From positions 1 to 64,000 of the forward strand of contig JAAYOC010000017.1 in the NCBI GenBank assembly GCA_012520505.1: 64,000 nucleotides of DNA, read 5' to 3'. Numbering within the stretch: the stretch's first letter is position 1; each line of letters starts with the position of its first letter. The notes under the pieces are model-generated. The model worked only from the letters and a program-made list of their open reading frames with translations. It was not told where the DNA came from and did not search any database. Source of the stretch: Oscillospiraceae bacterium (GTDB lineage: Bacteria; Bacillota; Clostridia; Oscillospirales; Acutalibacteraceae). The position numbers were made by a program, and so were the translations under genes. Positions 38,172 through 46,885 of the stretch are shown here, one piece after another.

Positions 38172-39512
38172 TTACTTGTTTGCAGTAGTGTCATTTTGTT
38201 GATTTATAGCATATGAGTTCACATATTTTGTAACAAAATTAAAACCTGAATTGTCCTCTGTTTCACTACTTCTTGTACTCTTAAGCAAAATTATCATACT
38301 TACAAGGAGTAACACACAACAGATAACAACAAATCCTTTTCGTATAATCTCGAAAATGCCATCAGCCTGAGTTGGAACAAACTGTTCCACAATTTTAGGA
38401 AGAATTTTAAACTCGGCACTTACTGGTTTTGCTCCATCATCTAAATCTCTTTTATCAGTTGTTTCTTCAACCAACACTGACATTTCAAAATATTCAGCCT
38501 TCTTTTTCTTTAATGTCTCTTTCCGTTCTTTTTCTTTTTTTGGTTCTTCCTCTAGTTCTTTTTTTGACTTTGGCTTTTTCTCTTCCGGTATTTCAGATTC
38601 AACCGTAGCATCAACTTCTAGACTGTAAATCAATATATTTTCATTATCCGTCTTTTCTACTTTTCCACGAGGTTTTCTCTTTGATTTACCTTTACCTTTT
38701 GGCTTTTTAGAAGTTGTTTTTGATTCTTTTTTAGGTTTATCTTTTTCTTCTTTAACTTCTTCACCTTTCAAACCTTTAAGCTGCTTATCTATATCTAAAA
38801 AAGCGCTTTCCAGCAATTTCTGCTTATCCTTTGGAGTTTCTAAATAACCTTTAGAACGTTCAATCTGTTTTTCTTCGGTCTTTTTTAATTCCTTCTTATT
38901 TTTATCTTTTTCTTCTTTTGTTTTTTTCTTAGACTCTTCAGTCTTTTTCTTAGTCGTTGTTTTTTTCTTAGACTCATCAGTCTTTTTCTTAGTCGTTGTT
39001 TTCTTTTTAGAAGCCTCTTCTTTTACTTCAGTGGCCTTTTCCTTAACTGTTGTCTTTTTTTCAGCTTCCTTTTCATCTTTATCTTTTTCTTCTACTTTTT
39101 CCGTTTTCTTAGAAGTTGTTTTCTTTTTGGAAGTTTCTTTTTTAGTTTCAGTTTTCTTTTCTTTCGGTTTCTCTTCTTTTTTCGCCTTTTTCGATTCTTC
39201 TTTTTTCTTTGAATCTTCAACCTTTTCCGTTACACTTTCTGCCTTTTTTGAATCTTCAATCTTCTTTTTTGAAGCAGCTTTCTTTTTAGAAGCCTCTTCT
39301 TTTACTTCAGTAGTCTTTTTATTTGAAACTGATTCTTTTTTCGACTTTTCTTTTTTAGAAGCTTCATCAACTGTGTTAATTTCTTTTTTAGAAACTTCCT
39401 CCTCTTTAGAAGTTTCCGTCGCTTGAGCAATTATCTCTTCAAGTGATGTCTGGCCCTCTAAAATATTTTTCTCCTGTTTAGTTTTTTTCTTTGAATTCTT
39501 CTTTTGTGCCAC
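38172..39512 (-). CDS. Lys/Glu-rich low-complexity protein with one C-terminal TM
   Basis: KKTTTKKKTDESKKKTTTKKKTEESKKK repeats; TM FEIIRKGFVVICCVLLLVSMIILL; 12 bp upstream of the sortase gene. Confidence 0.85.
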   Translation of the reverse strand: MAQKKNSKKKTKQEKNILEGQTSLEEIIAQATETSKEEEVSKKEINTVDEASKKEKSKKESVSNKKTTEVKEEASKKKAASKKKIEDSKKAESVTEKVEDSKKKEESKKAKKEEKPKEKKTETKKETSKKKTTSKKTEKVEEKDKDEKEAEKKTTVKEKATEVKEEASKKKTTTKKKTDESKKKTTTKKKTEESKKKTKEEKDKNKKELKKTEEKQIERSKGYLETPKDKQKLLESAFLDIDKQLKGLKGEEVKEEKDKPKKESKTTSKKPKGKGKSKRKPRGKVEKTDNENILIYSLEVDATVESEIPEEKKPKSKKELEEEPKKEKERKETLKKKKAEYFEMSVLVEETTDKRDLDDGAKPVSAEFKILPKIVEQFVPTQADGIFEIIRKGFVVICCVLLLVSMIILLKSTRSSETEDNSGFNFVTKYVNSYAINQQNDTTANK

Positions 39513-39518
39513 GAATCA

Positions 39519-39995
39519 TCACCTTCCTATCAAATATTCTTTGAGCATTTCAAGTGCGGTTTTTAAAGCTATTTCTCTATTATATTCCCGCTCTCCTTGA
39601 GTTTTTGTATTTATTTCGGTTACTTTTACATTTTCTGCATCAACTAAAGCTATATAAATTTCTCCTTCAGGATGACCGTTTAAATCTCCCGGACCGGCAA
39701 CACCCGTAACTCCGATTCCTATATCGGCATTGCCATTTTTTCTTGCTCCCTGTGCCATCTCAATTGCAGTATTTTTCGAAGTCGCTGTAAATTCATCTAT
39801 GGTTTCTTTCTTTACACCGAGGTATTTAATTTTAACATCGTTTGAATATGACACTATACCGTATTCAAAAAAATCAGAAGAACCTGCAATATCTGTAAGT
39901 GTTTTTGCAATAAGCCCTCCCGTACACGATTCAGCAAGCGCAACTTTTTTCCCTTGACTTCTCAAAAGTTCTGCAACTTCTTCGACCATTCCCAT
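39519..39995 (-). CDS. pncC: Nicotinamide-nucleotide amidase, stand-alone CinA C-terminal domain
   Basis: VALAESCTGGLIAKTLTDIAGSSDFFEYGIVSYSN, IGIGVTGVAGPGD. Confidence 0.94.
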   Translation of the reverse strand: MGMVEEVAELLRSQGKKVALAESCTGGLIAKTLTDIAGSSDFFEYGIVSYSNDVKIKYLGVKKETIDEFTATSKNTAIEMAQGARKNGNADIGIGVTGVAGPGDLNGHPEGEIYIALVDAENVKVTEINTKTQGEREYNREIALKTALEMLKEYLIGR

Positions 39996-40035
39996 AATTT
40001 AACCTCTTTGTGCAATTCAAATCCTTCTACATAAA

Positions 40036-41223
40036 TCAATTTTCTCTAACAGACGCATCTATAATTACAAATTTTGTGTTTTTAACTGCTATCCCTATAA
40101 GCTCATCTATGTTAAGTGCTTTTTCAGCTTCTGCCACTTCATCTAAAGTTGGACGAAGCTTTGGATGTTTTGGTACAAATATCGTACAACAATCCTCATA
40201 TGGTTGTATTGATATATCAAATGTATCAATCTTCCTTGAAATAGCGACTATTTCATTTTTATCCATCCCTATAAGTGGCCTAAATATTGGAATATTTGCA
40301 ACAATATCTGTACAAGCGATTGATGGTAATGTCTGACTAGCTACTTGTCCTAAACTTTCGCCGGTAATAATTGCAGAACACCCCTGTTTTTTTGCAATTT
40401 TTTCTGTTGTGCGCATCATCATTCTTCGCATAATGATTGTAACTAATTCTTCAGGACAATCATCCTTAATGCGCTCTTGAATTTCAGTAAACGGAACTAT
40501 AAATGTATTTATTTTTCCACTATATTCCGAAACCTTTGAAAGTAAATCAAGTACTTTTTGTTCAGCCCGAGCACTTGTATATGGCGGCGACGCAAAATGT
40601 ACTGCATCAAGTACAAGTCCTCGCTTCGCCATAGTCCAAGCTGCTACAGGGCTGTCTATTCCACCGGAAATCATAATTACTGCACGTCCTGATGTGCCTA
40701 CCGGCATACCACCCGCTCCCTTTATTTGATTTCCGTGGATAAAAGCATAATTATCTCTAACTTCGACAGTTACTACAATATCTGGATTGTGTACGTCCAC
40801 TTTTAAATGATGATTTTTTGAAAGAATATATCCGCCAAGCTCATTACAAATTTCAGGTGATTTTAACGGGAATTTTTTATCCGAACGCTTCGCTTCTACC
40901 TTGAAAGTTTTAAAAGAAACTAAAGTGTCCTCCAAATATTTTACAGCTGTCTTTTTAATTGTTTCTATTTCTTTTTCACAAGCTGCGGCGATTGAGAAAC
41001 CTGCAATACCAAAAACTTTTGAAATAACTTCTTTTACGGCTTCCATATCCGGATTTTTAGATATGGGTTCTATCACCATTGTCGATTGAGACCTTGTTAT
41101 TGAAAAATCCATTATATTACTAAGTCTTCTTTTTAAATTTTTCACAAGAATGTCTTCAAAAGTACTTCTATTAAGACCCTTAAGTGCTAGCTCACCATAC
41201 TTGATAAGTATTATCTCCTTCAT
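40036..41223 (-). CDS. thiI: tRNA 4-thiouridine synthase / thiazole biosynthesis protein ThiI (no rhodanese domain)
   Basis: N-terminal THUMP region, SGGIDSPVAAWTMAKRG PP-loop, IITGESLGQVASQTL, PYEDCCTIFVPKHP. Confidence 0.95.
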   Translation of the reverse strand: MKEIILIKYGELALKGLNRSTFEDILVKNLKRRLSNIMDFSITRSQSTMVIEPISKNPDMEAVKEVISKVFGIAGFSIAAACEKEIETIKKTAVKYLEDTLVSFKTFKVEAKRSDKKFPLKSPEICNELGGYILSKNHHLKVDVHNPDIVVTVEVRDNYAFIHGNQIKGAGGMPVGTSGRAVIMISGGIDSPVAAWTMAKRGLVLDAVHFASPPYTSARAEQKVLDLLSKVSEYSGKINTFIVPFTEIQERIKDDCPEELVTIIMRRMMMRTTEKIAKKQGCSAIITGESLGQVASQTLPSIACTDIVANIPIFRPLIGMDKNEIVAISRKIDTFDISIQPYEDCCTIFVPKHPKLRPTLDEVAEAEKALNIDELIGIAVKNTKFVIIDASVREN

Positions 41224-42380
41224 TAAAGTTTAACCTTTCTAAGAGTATTGTTTGCTTGTTTAATCATCTTTGCAAGGTAAAGTACTTCTTTCTCTGTATT
41301 GAAACGAGAAAAGCTAATTCTAATTGCAGAATCTATTCTTTCATTACTTAGTCCCATTTCTGTTAAAATGACACTTCTTTGACCCCTTGAACAAGCGGAC
41401 CCTGTTGAAACATATACGCCATGTTCAGATAAATAATTTTTAAGAACTTCAGAAGGAAGTCCTATCAACGAAATATTTAAGATATAAGGAATTGATTCTT
41501 TTCCAGAGTTTTCTACCAAATTATCCAAATCTTTTAATTCTGCCAAAAGCTTCTTTTTAAGCAGTTTTACTTTTTCATAATTTTGCTTTATTTCGTCCTC
41601 TTTGATTTCATCGACAGCAGCACTAAAGCCTGCAATCCCCGGCACACCCTGTGTTCCGGATCTTATATTTCCCTCATGTCCTCCACCAAGCACATACGGA
41701 ACAAGCCTTGTACCTTTCTTTACATAAAGGGCTCCGACACCTTTTGGTCCGTGAACTTTATGTGCACTTACACTTATAAGATCTGCTCCAAGCAAACTAG
41801 GTTTTACTTTAATCTTTCCAAATGCCTGTACTGCATCAACATGAAGCATAGCTGGAGCATTTGCACTCTTAATTGCTTTTGCTGCGGCCTTTATTGGCTG
41901 AACACTTCCAACCTCACTATTTACATATGCAAGGCTAACAAGAATAGTATCCTTCGTGATAGCAGGAAAAAGATCTTCCTCTTTTACAGCACCATATTCA
42001 TCAACCGGAAGTTTTACTACATCATATCCTTGCTCTGAAAGTCTATCAATACACTTTGAAACTGATGGATGTTCAATTGAAGTTGTAACTATTCTTTTCC
42101 CTTTTCGCTTTAAAGCTTCTACAGCACCAAAGATTGCAATATTATTACTTTCAGTACCACCAGATGTAAAAAATATTTCATCTTCCCTACAATAAAGTGC
42201 TTTTGCAAGAGATTTTCTTGAGCTTTCCAAAAGATTCGCCGCATCATCTCCGATTTTATGTGACGAAGAAGGATTTCCATAATTTTCCGTCAATGCTTTT
42301 ACCATTGCTTTCACTACTGAATTTAGTGGTTTTGTTGTTGCACTATTGTCAAAATAACACTGCAAAACTGTTCCCTCCAA
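41223..42380 (-). CDS. Cysteine desulfurase
   Basis: CYFDNSATTKPL, SGGTESNNIAIFG, SAHKVHGPKGVGALYVKKG, STGSACSRGQRS. Confidence 0.95.
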   Translation of the reverse strand: MEGTVLQCYFDNSATTKPLNSVVKAMVKALTENYGNPSSSHKIGDDAANLLESSRKSLAKALYCREDEIFFTSGGTESNNIAIFGAVEALKRKGKRIVTTSIEHPSVSKCIDRLSEQGYDVVKLPVDEYGAVKEEDLFPAITKDTILVSLAYVNSEVGSVQPIKAAAKAIKSANAPAMLHVDAVQAFGKIKVKPSLLGADLISVSAHKVHGPKGVGALYVKKGTRLVPYVLGGGHEGNIRSGTQGVPGIAGFSAAVDEIKEDEIKQNYEKVKLLKKKLLAELKDLDNLVENSGKESIPYILNISLIGLPSEVLKNYLSEHGVYVSTGSACSRGQRSVILTEMGLSNERIDSAIRISFSRFNTEKEVLYLAKMIKQANNTLRKVKL

Positions 42381-42473
42381 TTGACATAACTTCCCATTTT
42401 ACGCAATAATACGTATACACTATAACATTATATATCAAATAATATAAGGGTGCAATGATTTTAAGATGAAAAA

Positions 42474-42501
42474 ACAGGAGCTGTCTTTCGACAACTCCTG
42501 T
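42474..42501 (-). terminator. Terminator downstream of the rnfDEA-like cluster
   Basis: ACAGGAGcTGTC-tttc-GACAaCTCCTGT stem with a T run on the minus strand. Confidence 0.8.
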
Positions 42502-42512
42502 ATACTTTTTCC

Positions 42513-43127
42513 TTAGAAAAATAATGCTTTTCCGGTAAAACCGGTAAATGCAATAGATAAAATTGCAATATACATAAAGAGTGCTGGAATTCCTTTAAAA
42601 CTTTCCGGAATTTCAGGATTTGCTTCTATTTTTTTCATTCCAAAATGAATAAAAACTGTTGCTAATATAAACGCAATGCCTGCACCAAAACCTTGGGCAA
42701 TAGATTCACCTACCGTACAAGCTGCTTTTTCATTGATAAAAGGCACTACAAATACTAACGTATTAAATGCTGCAACGGCGGTTTGTCTAAAAAATATTTC
42801 CTTTTCTTCCTCAGTCCAAGAAGACCCTTTAAGAGCTGTTCTTAAAACTGCAATTGTAATTAGAAAAATTTCTATAAGAACAATTGCATAAACAACAAGT
42901 GACACTGTAATTGATGCAGCTTTAAGTGCTGGAATAAATAACAAAATTCGACAAATAAACGATGTAATAGTTGAGAAAAAAACAATTGTTATCGAAAAAA
43001 GCATAAGTTGTCTTGGTCTTGCTGCACTTCGAATAGATTCACTAATACCGTAACCGCCGGTAAAAACGAGGTTTTGGGCGAACACAACATACATAAATGC
43101 TGCAAAAAATGCTGAAATAATGCTCAT
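42513..43127 (-). CDS. RnfA/NqrE-like membrane protein
   Basis: Six-TM pattern, AQNLVFTGGYGISESIRSAARPRQL, FVVPFINEKAACTVGESIAQGFGAGIAFILATVFI. Confidence 0.8.
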   Translation of the reverse strand: MSIISAFFAAFMYVVFAQNLVFTGGYGISESIRSAARPRQLMLFSITIVFFSTITSFICRILLFIPALKAASITVSLVVYAIVLIEIFLITIAVLRTALKGSSWTEEEKEIFFRQTAVAAFNTLVFVVPFINEKAACTVGESIAQGFGAGIAFILATVFIHFGMKKIEANPEIPESFKGIPALFMYIAILSIAFTGFTGKALFF

Positions 43128-44692
43128 TTTTCATCACCCTCCCTTTCTATTGGAAGTTCATTGAGAATGTCGTCAAGTGATTTTGACATGAGCTCCTCCA
43201 GTTCCTTCGATTTACGAACAAAAGTTGCATTTTTTCCCGAAGAAACCTTTTGTTTTCTCGCTTTTTCTACTTCACTTATAGTTTCTTCAATTTCTTTTGT
43301 TTCTTTAGGCTCTTTTATTTCTTCAGCTTCTTTTATTTTTATTTTATTCGCATCTTCTAATATTTCCCTTATAGTTTCTTCAACTTCATCTACAGGCTCT
43401 TTTATTTTTTCCTTTTTTTCAGTTTTTCTTACTTCTTCTTTTTTAGTTTCTTTTTCTTTTACTTCTTTCTTAGTTTCTTCAGTTTCTTCCCTTGCAATCT
43501 CTTTTACTTTTTCAACCGCTTTTTTAACTAAATCCTCTGCCGATTGTTCATAGGACTCTTCAACCTGTGGCCCAAGCTCTAATTCTAATTGTGGTTTTTC
43601 CCCTTCCTCAGGCCTTAACAATGACCGTCTTTTAAGCTTTTGTGGCTCCTCGCCTTTTATCTTCTTTGCTTGATTTCTCTTTATTCTCTGTCTTTGCTCT
43701 GGCTTAGCTTTACTTGCTGCCGCAGCCGCCGCAAAAGCTTCTGCCTCTGCTTTCGCCTTGCCTTCAGCTGAAAGATCAAGAGTTATAAATTCAAGCCTGT
43801 CTGTTCTATGAGTGACTTTTGTGCCACCTTTAATTTCTGCGCTCTTACTAATTTGTGTCTTAGATTTTGTGCCATCTTGCATTTCAGGCTTCTTGGTAAT
43901 TTGATCTTCTAATTTATCAATAATTGATTTTGATTTAAATATTGTTTCTTCCGGTACATCTTTTAATATTTCATCTGTCGATGCAGGTGTAAAAAGAACA
44001 GCTACATCTTCTTTTTCAACTGGAATCTCTTTAAGAGTTTTACGTTGTTTTTTAATTGCTGCACTTGAATTTACTGCTAATTCATCTGCAAATTCAGGAT
44101 CAAGCTTTCTAAAATAAGTACGAAGTGCAGCAGCTAGATATGCTAAAACAACAAATCCGCCCATTGGCATAAGAAAGCCTACTATTGGAGTAAAGTGTTT
44201 TATATTGTATCCCCAAATACTACCGTTTCCGAGTAATTCTCTTATAAATCCTACAACTAGTAAAACCAGCGAATACCCTATTCCTACACAAATTGAATTT
44301 ATAACAGCTTCAAATAAACCAACATTTATTCCTTCTCGTTCACATTGCCTTACAATAACGGGATTCACTGCAAGAAGTGGAAGATAAATCCCAAATACAA
44401 GCATAATTTCCGGAGCGATTTTATCTATTATAACCATGCTTACACATACAACAATCATTCCAACAAATGCGTAAAAACTCATCCTAAACCATGTTGGCAT
44501 TTTTTTGAAAACTAAAACTGTTAGTGTTTGTGCAATAACAAGTGTCACAATTGTGATAATTGACATTACTATTGCCACCTTTAAAGTTGTACAAATAGCA
44601 ACAATTGGACAAAGACCAATCATTCCTATAAGTACAGGGTTTTTAAGGAGGACTTCCTGGAAAAAATAGCTCTTATTCAGTAACGATTTCAT
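43124..44692 (-). CDS. RnfE/NqrD-like membrane protein with about 300-aa charged C-terminal extension
   Basis: NPVLIGMIGLCPIVAICTTLKVA, GIYLPLLAVNPVIVRQCE, RELLGNGSIWGYN; then a K/E/A-rich tail. Confidence 0.85.
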   Translation of the reverse strand: MKSLLNKSYFFQEVLLKNPVLIGMIGLCPIVAICTTLKVAIVMSIITIVTLVIAQTLTVLVFKKMPTWFRMSFYAFVGMIVVCVSMVIIDKIAPEIMLVFGIYLPLLAVNPVIVRQCEREGINVGLFEAVINSICVGIGYSLVLLVVGFIRELLGNGSIWGYNIKHFTPIVGFLMPMGGFVVLAYLAAALRTYFRKLDPEFADELAVNSSAAIKKQRKTLKEIPVEKEDVAVLFTPASTDEILKDVPEETIFKSKSIIDKLEDQITKKPEMQDGTKSKTQISKSAEIKGGTKVTHRTDRLEFITLDLSAEGKAKAEAEAFAAAAAASKAKPEQRQRIKRNQAKKIKGEEPQKLKRRSLLRPEEGEKPQLELELGPQVEESYEQSAEDLVKKAVEKVKEIAREETEETKKEVKEKETKKEEVRKTEKKEKIKEPVDEVEETIREILEDANKIKIKEAEEIKEPKETKEIEETISEVEKARKQKVSSGKNATFVRKSKELEELMSKSLDDILNELPIEREGDEK

Positions 44693-45836
44693 TTACAAGA
44701 ACGCCTCCTTCCTCTATAGACGGAGTCCCTACGATTCCTTCCGATTTTATTGTTCCTACTACTTCAATTTCCTTTATTGATTTTATTGTTTTCCTTGCCT
44801 TCCTTGTTTTTCTGATTTTTTTCATCTTTACATTTCTGTTTAGTGTTTTCTTTGGAGGATTCATTTGAAATTTGCTCATAACTTTTGCTCCTAAATCATC
44901 AAACTGTGCAGAAAGAGCATTCACTACAAGCACGGCAAAACATACACCCTCTTCAAATGTTCCAAAATAACGAAGCAACATCGTAATAACACCAGCCGTC
45001 AGTCCATATAAAACCTTACCTATTTGACTCTTTGGCGATGTAGCCGGATCTGAAACAAAGAATACCGCAGCAAAAAACAATAAGCCTGCAGACAACTCCA
45101 TAAAAAGAGAATATGTTCTTCCTGTAAGTATTCGTGGGAATAATACCGCCATGAAACTACAGGCAGCAAGAAAACTCACTGTTGTAATTACACCAGGTTG
45201 TCTGCGAATTATCATATATACCAGTGTGCCAAGCATGAGTATGAAGCACGAAGCACCAATAGGACCTGGTACTCGTCCCACAAACACATCAAGTATATTC
45301 AAAATATTTGTACCAATTGATTTTGATTGACTTAACATATTAGCAAGAGATGTGCCTGCCACAAATCCCGGCTCCGTAACAGCTGTTGATAGTGAACCGA
45401 TAGACAAAGAAGGATATGTAAACACATATTCCGGATAACTAATAGTTAAAAATGAAAGACCAACGGCAGCCGGAACAAATGGAACCGTGATTGCATTACC
45501 AAATGGAATTTTTGCAATTGCAATTGCAAAAACACTTCCCAATGGAGCAAGCCATAATGGTGCAGACGACGGTAAAGCCAATGCAATAACAAGGCCTGTA
45601 AATACTGCCGATAAATCTGAAATACGTTCCGGATTTTTTCTAAGAAAAACTGTGTACGAAATAACTTCAACAGCTACAGCTGCAAGTACTGAAAGGATAA
45701 TGCTTTCTGCTGCACGCAAACCATAAGTATATATTGACACAACTGAAATAACCAAAAGCATGATTATCATATCAATCATATAAGAACGCACAGCACTGTT
45801 TTCACTTTTCAGTTTTTCAGGGCTAGTTTTTTTCAT
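44673..45836 (-). CDS. RnfD/NqrB-like membrane protein with basic C-terminal tail
   Basis: SDPATSPKSQIGKVLYGLTAGVITMLLRYFGTFEEGVCFAVLVVNAL; ATG at 45836 (MKKTSPEKL) preferred over ORF start 45953, which overlaps rpe. Confidence 0.85.
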   Translation of the reverse strand: MKKTSPEKLKSENSAVRSYMIDMIIMLLVISVVSIYTYGLRAAESIILSVLAAVAVEVISYTVFLRKNPERISDLSAVFTGLVIALALPSSAPLWLAPLGSVFAIAIAKIPFGNAITVPFVPAAVGLSFLTISYPEYVFTYPSLSIGSLSTAVTEPGFVAGTSLANMLSQSKSIGTNILNILDVFVGRVPGPIGASCFILMLGTLVYMIIRRQPGVITTVSFLAACSFMAVLFPRILTGRTYSLFMELSAGLLFFAAVFFVSDPATSPKSQIGKVLYGLTAGVITMLLRYFGTFEEGVCFAVLVVNALSAQFDDLGAKVMSKFQMNPPKKTLNRNVKMKKIRKTRKARKTIKSIKEIEVVGTIKSEGIVGTPSIEEGGVLVNEIVTE

Positions 45837-45840
45837 ACTT

Positions 45841-46521
45841 TTATTCCTCTTCTTTTGGATATGCTTCCTTCGCACGTTCTTTGAGCAAGGAAATAATTTT
45901 TTTTGCATCAACTGCATTAAAAATTGTGCTGCCGGATACAAACGCATTTGCACCTGCTGCTGCAGCTTCTACAATATTTATTTCATTAATACCACCATCA
46001 ACTTCAATTACTATGTCGGCTCGACCTATTCGTCTCACCTCATCATAAATCGCTTTAACTTTTGACATCATATCTGCCATAAATGACTGTCCGCCAAAAC
46101 CCGGTTCAACTGTCATCACAAGTACTAAATCAATATCCTTAAGATATGGAAAAATTGCCTCAGCAGGCGTTTTTGGTTTAATACTCAATCCTACTTTACA
46201 TCCAAGTTCTTTAATCCTGTTAATTGTCTTAACAGGATCAGAATCCGCTTCAATATGGAACGTAATATAATCTGCTCCTGCTTCTGCAAAATCCTTTGCG
46301 TAAAATAACGGGTCTGAAATCATAAGATGTACGTCCGCAACAGCGCGCATTTTTTTCGTAAGTGCCTTTAAAACCGGAGCACCAACAGTAATGTTTGGAA
46401 CAAAATGTCCATCCATTACATCGTAATGCATCCATTGTGCACCCGCATCTTCCATTCTCGTTATTTCTTCTCCCATTTTTGCAAAATCACAAGAGAGAAG
46501 TGATGGGGAAATAATCATCAT
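45841..46521 (-). CDS. rpe: Ribulose-phosphate 3-epimerase
   Basis: ISPSLLSCDFAKMGEEI, HYDVMDGHFVPNITVGAPVLKAL, EVDGGINEINI. Confidence 0.96.
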   Translation of the reverse strand: MMIISPSLLSCDFAKMGEEITRMEDAGAQWMHYDVMDGHFVPNITVGAPVLKALTKKMRAVADVHLMISDPLFYAKDFAEAGADYITFHIEADSDPVKTINRIKELGCKVGLSIKPKTPAEAIFPYLKDIDLVLVMTVEPGFGGQSFMADMMSKVKAIYDEVRRIGRADIVIEVDGGINEINIVEAAAAGANAFVSGSTIFNAVDAKKIISLLKERAKEAYPKEEE

Positions 46522-46594
46522 ATTATTCTCCTATTATTCTACGGAAATTACCCATAAGACTGTCTATAAAATTATTCAAAATAGTATAACATAA

Positions 46595-46624
46595 AAAGGC
46601 TGTTCACACAAGTGAACAGCCTTT
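46595..46624 (-). terminator. Terminator downstream of the 43-aa ORF
   Basis: AAAGGCTGTTCAC-acaa-GTGAACAGCCTTT plus T run on the minus strand. Confidence 0.9.
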
Positions 46625-46653
46625 CGTTTATCATTCTTAAATTTAGAAATTTT

Positions 46654-46785
46654 TTAAATAAAAAGCATAGCTGAAGGAGTTACATCATCAAACAAAATTG
46701 CCATGATAAATGTTAGCACAAATATGCCTGCAATAATTGCTTTTGACAGTACACTTTCCCTGTTATTATTGATATACGCTTTCAT
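46654..46785 (-). CDS. 43-aa small membrane protein (not in the ORF track)
   Basis: AATTGGAGGTGTCTGC-ATG...; MKAYINNNRESVLSKAIIAGIFVLTFIMAILFDDVTPSAMLFI*; strong SD and downstream terminator. Confidence 0.7.
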   Translation of the reverse strand: MKAYINNNRESVLSKAIIAGIFVLTFIMAILFDDVTPSAMLFI

Positions 46786-46885
46786 GCAGACACCTCCAAT
46801 TTGTTTAACGTGCCTTTATTATACGAAAAATAAGGTGTCATTTAAACAAATTTGAAGTTACGAATTACTACAAGTCAGTAACATT

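Noticed and set aside
39031-39426. Plus-strand 131-aa Ser/Phe-rich ORF
   Set aside because: Reverse complement of Lys/Glu codons always yields Ser/Phe/Leu-rich frames; no independent evidence.
43161-43553. Plus-strand 130-aa Ser/Phe-rich ORF
   Set aside because: Same antisense artefact opposite the charged RnfE-like tail.
45837-45953. N-terminal extension of the RnfD-like ORF
   Set aside because: Overlaps rpe out of frame; MKKTSPEKL at 45836 is the more plausible start.
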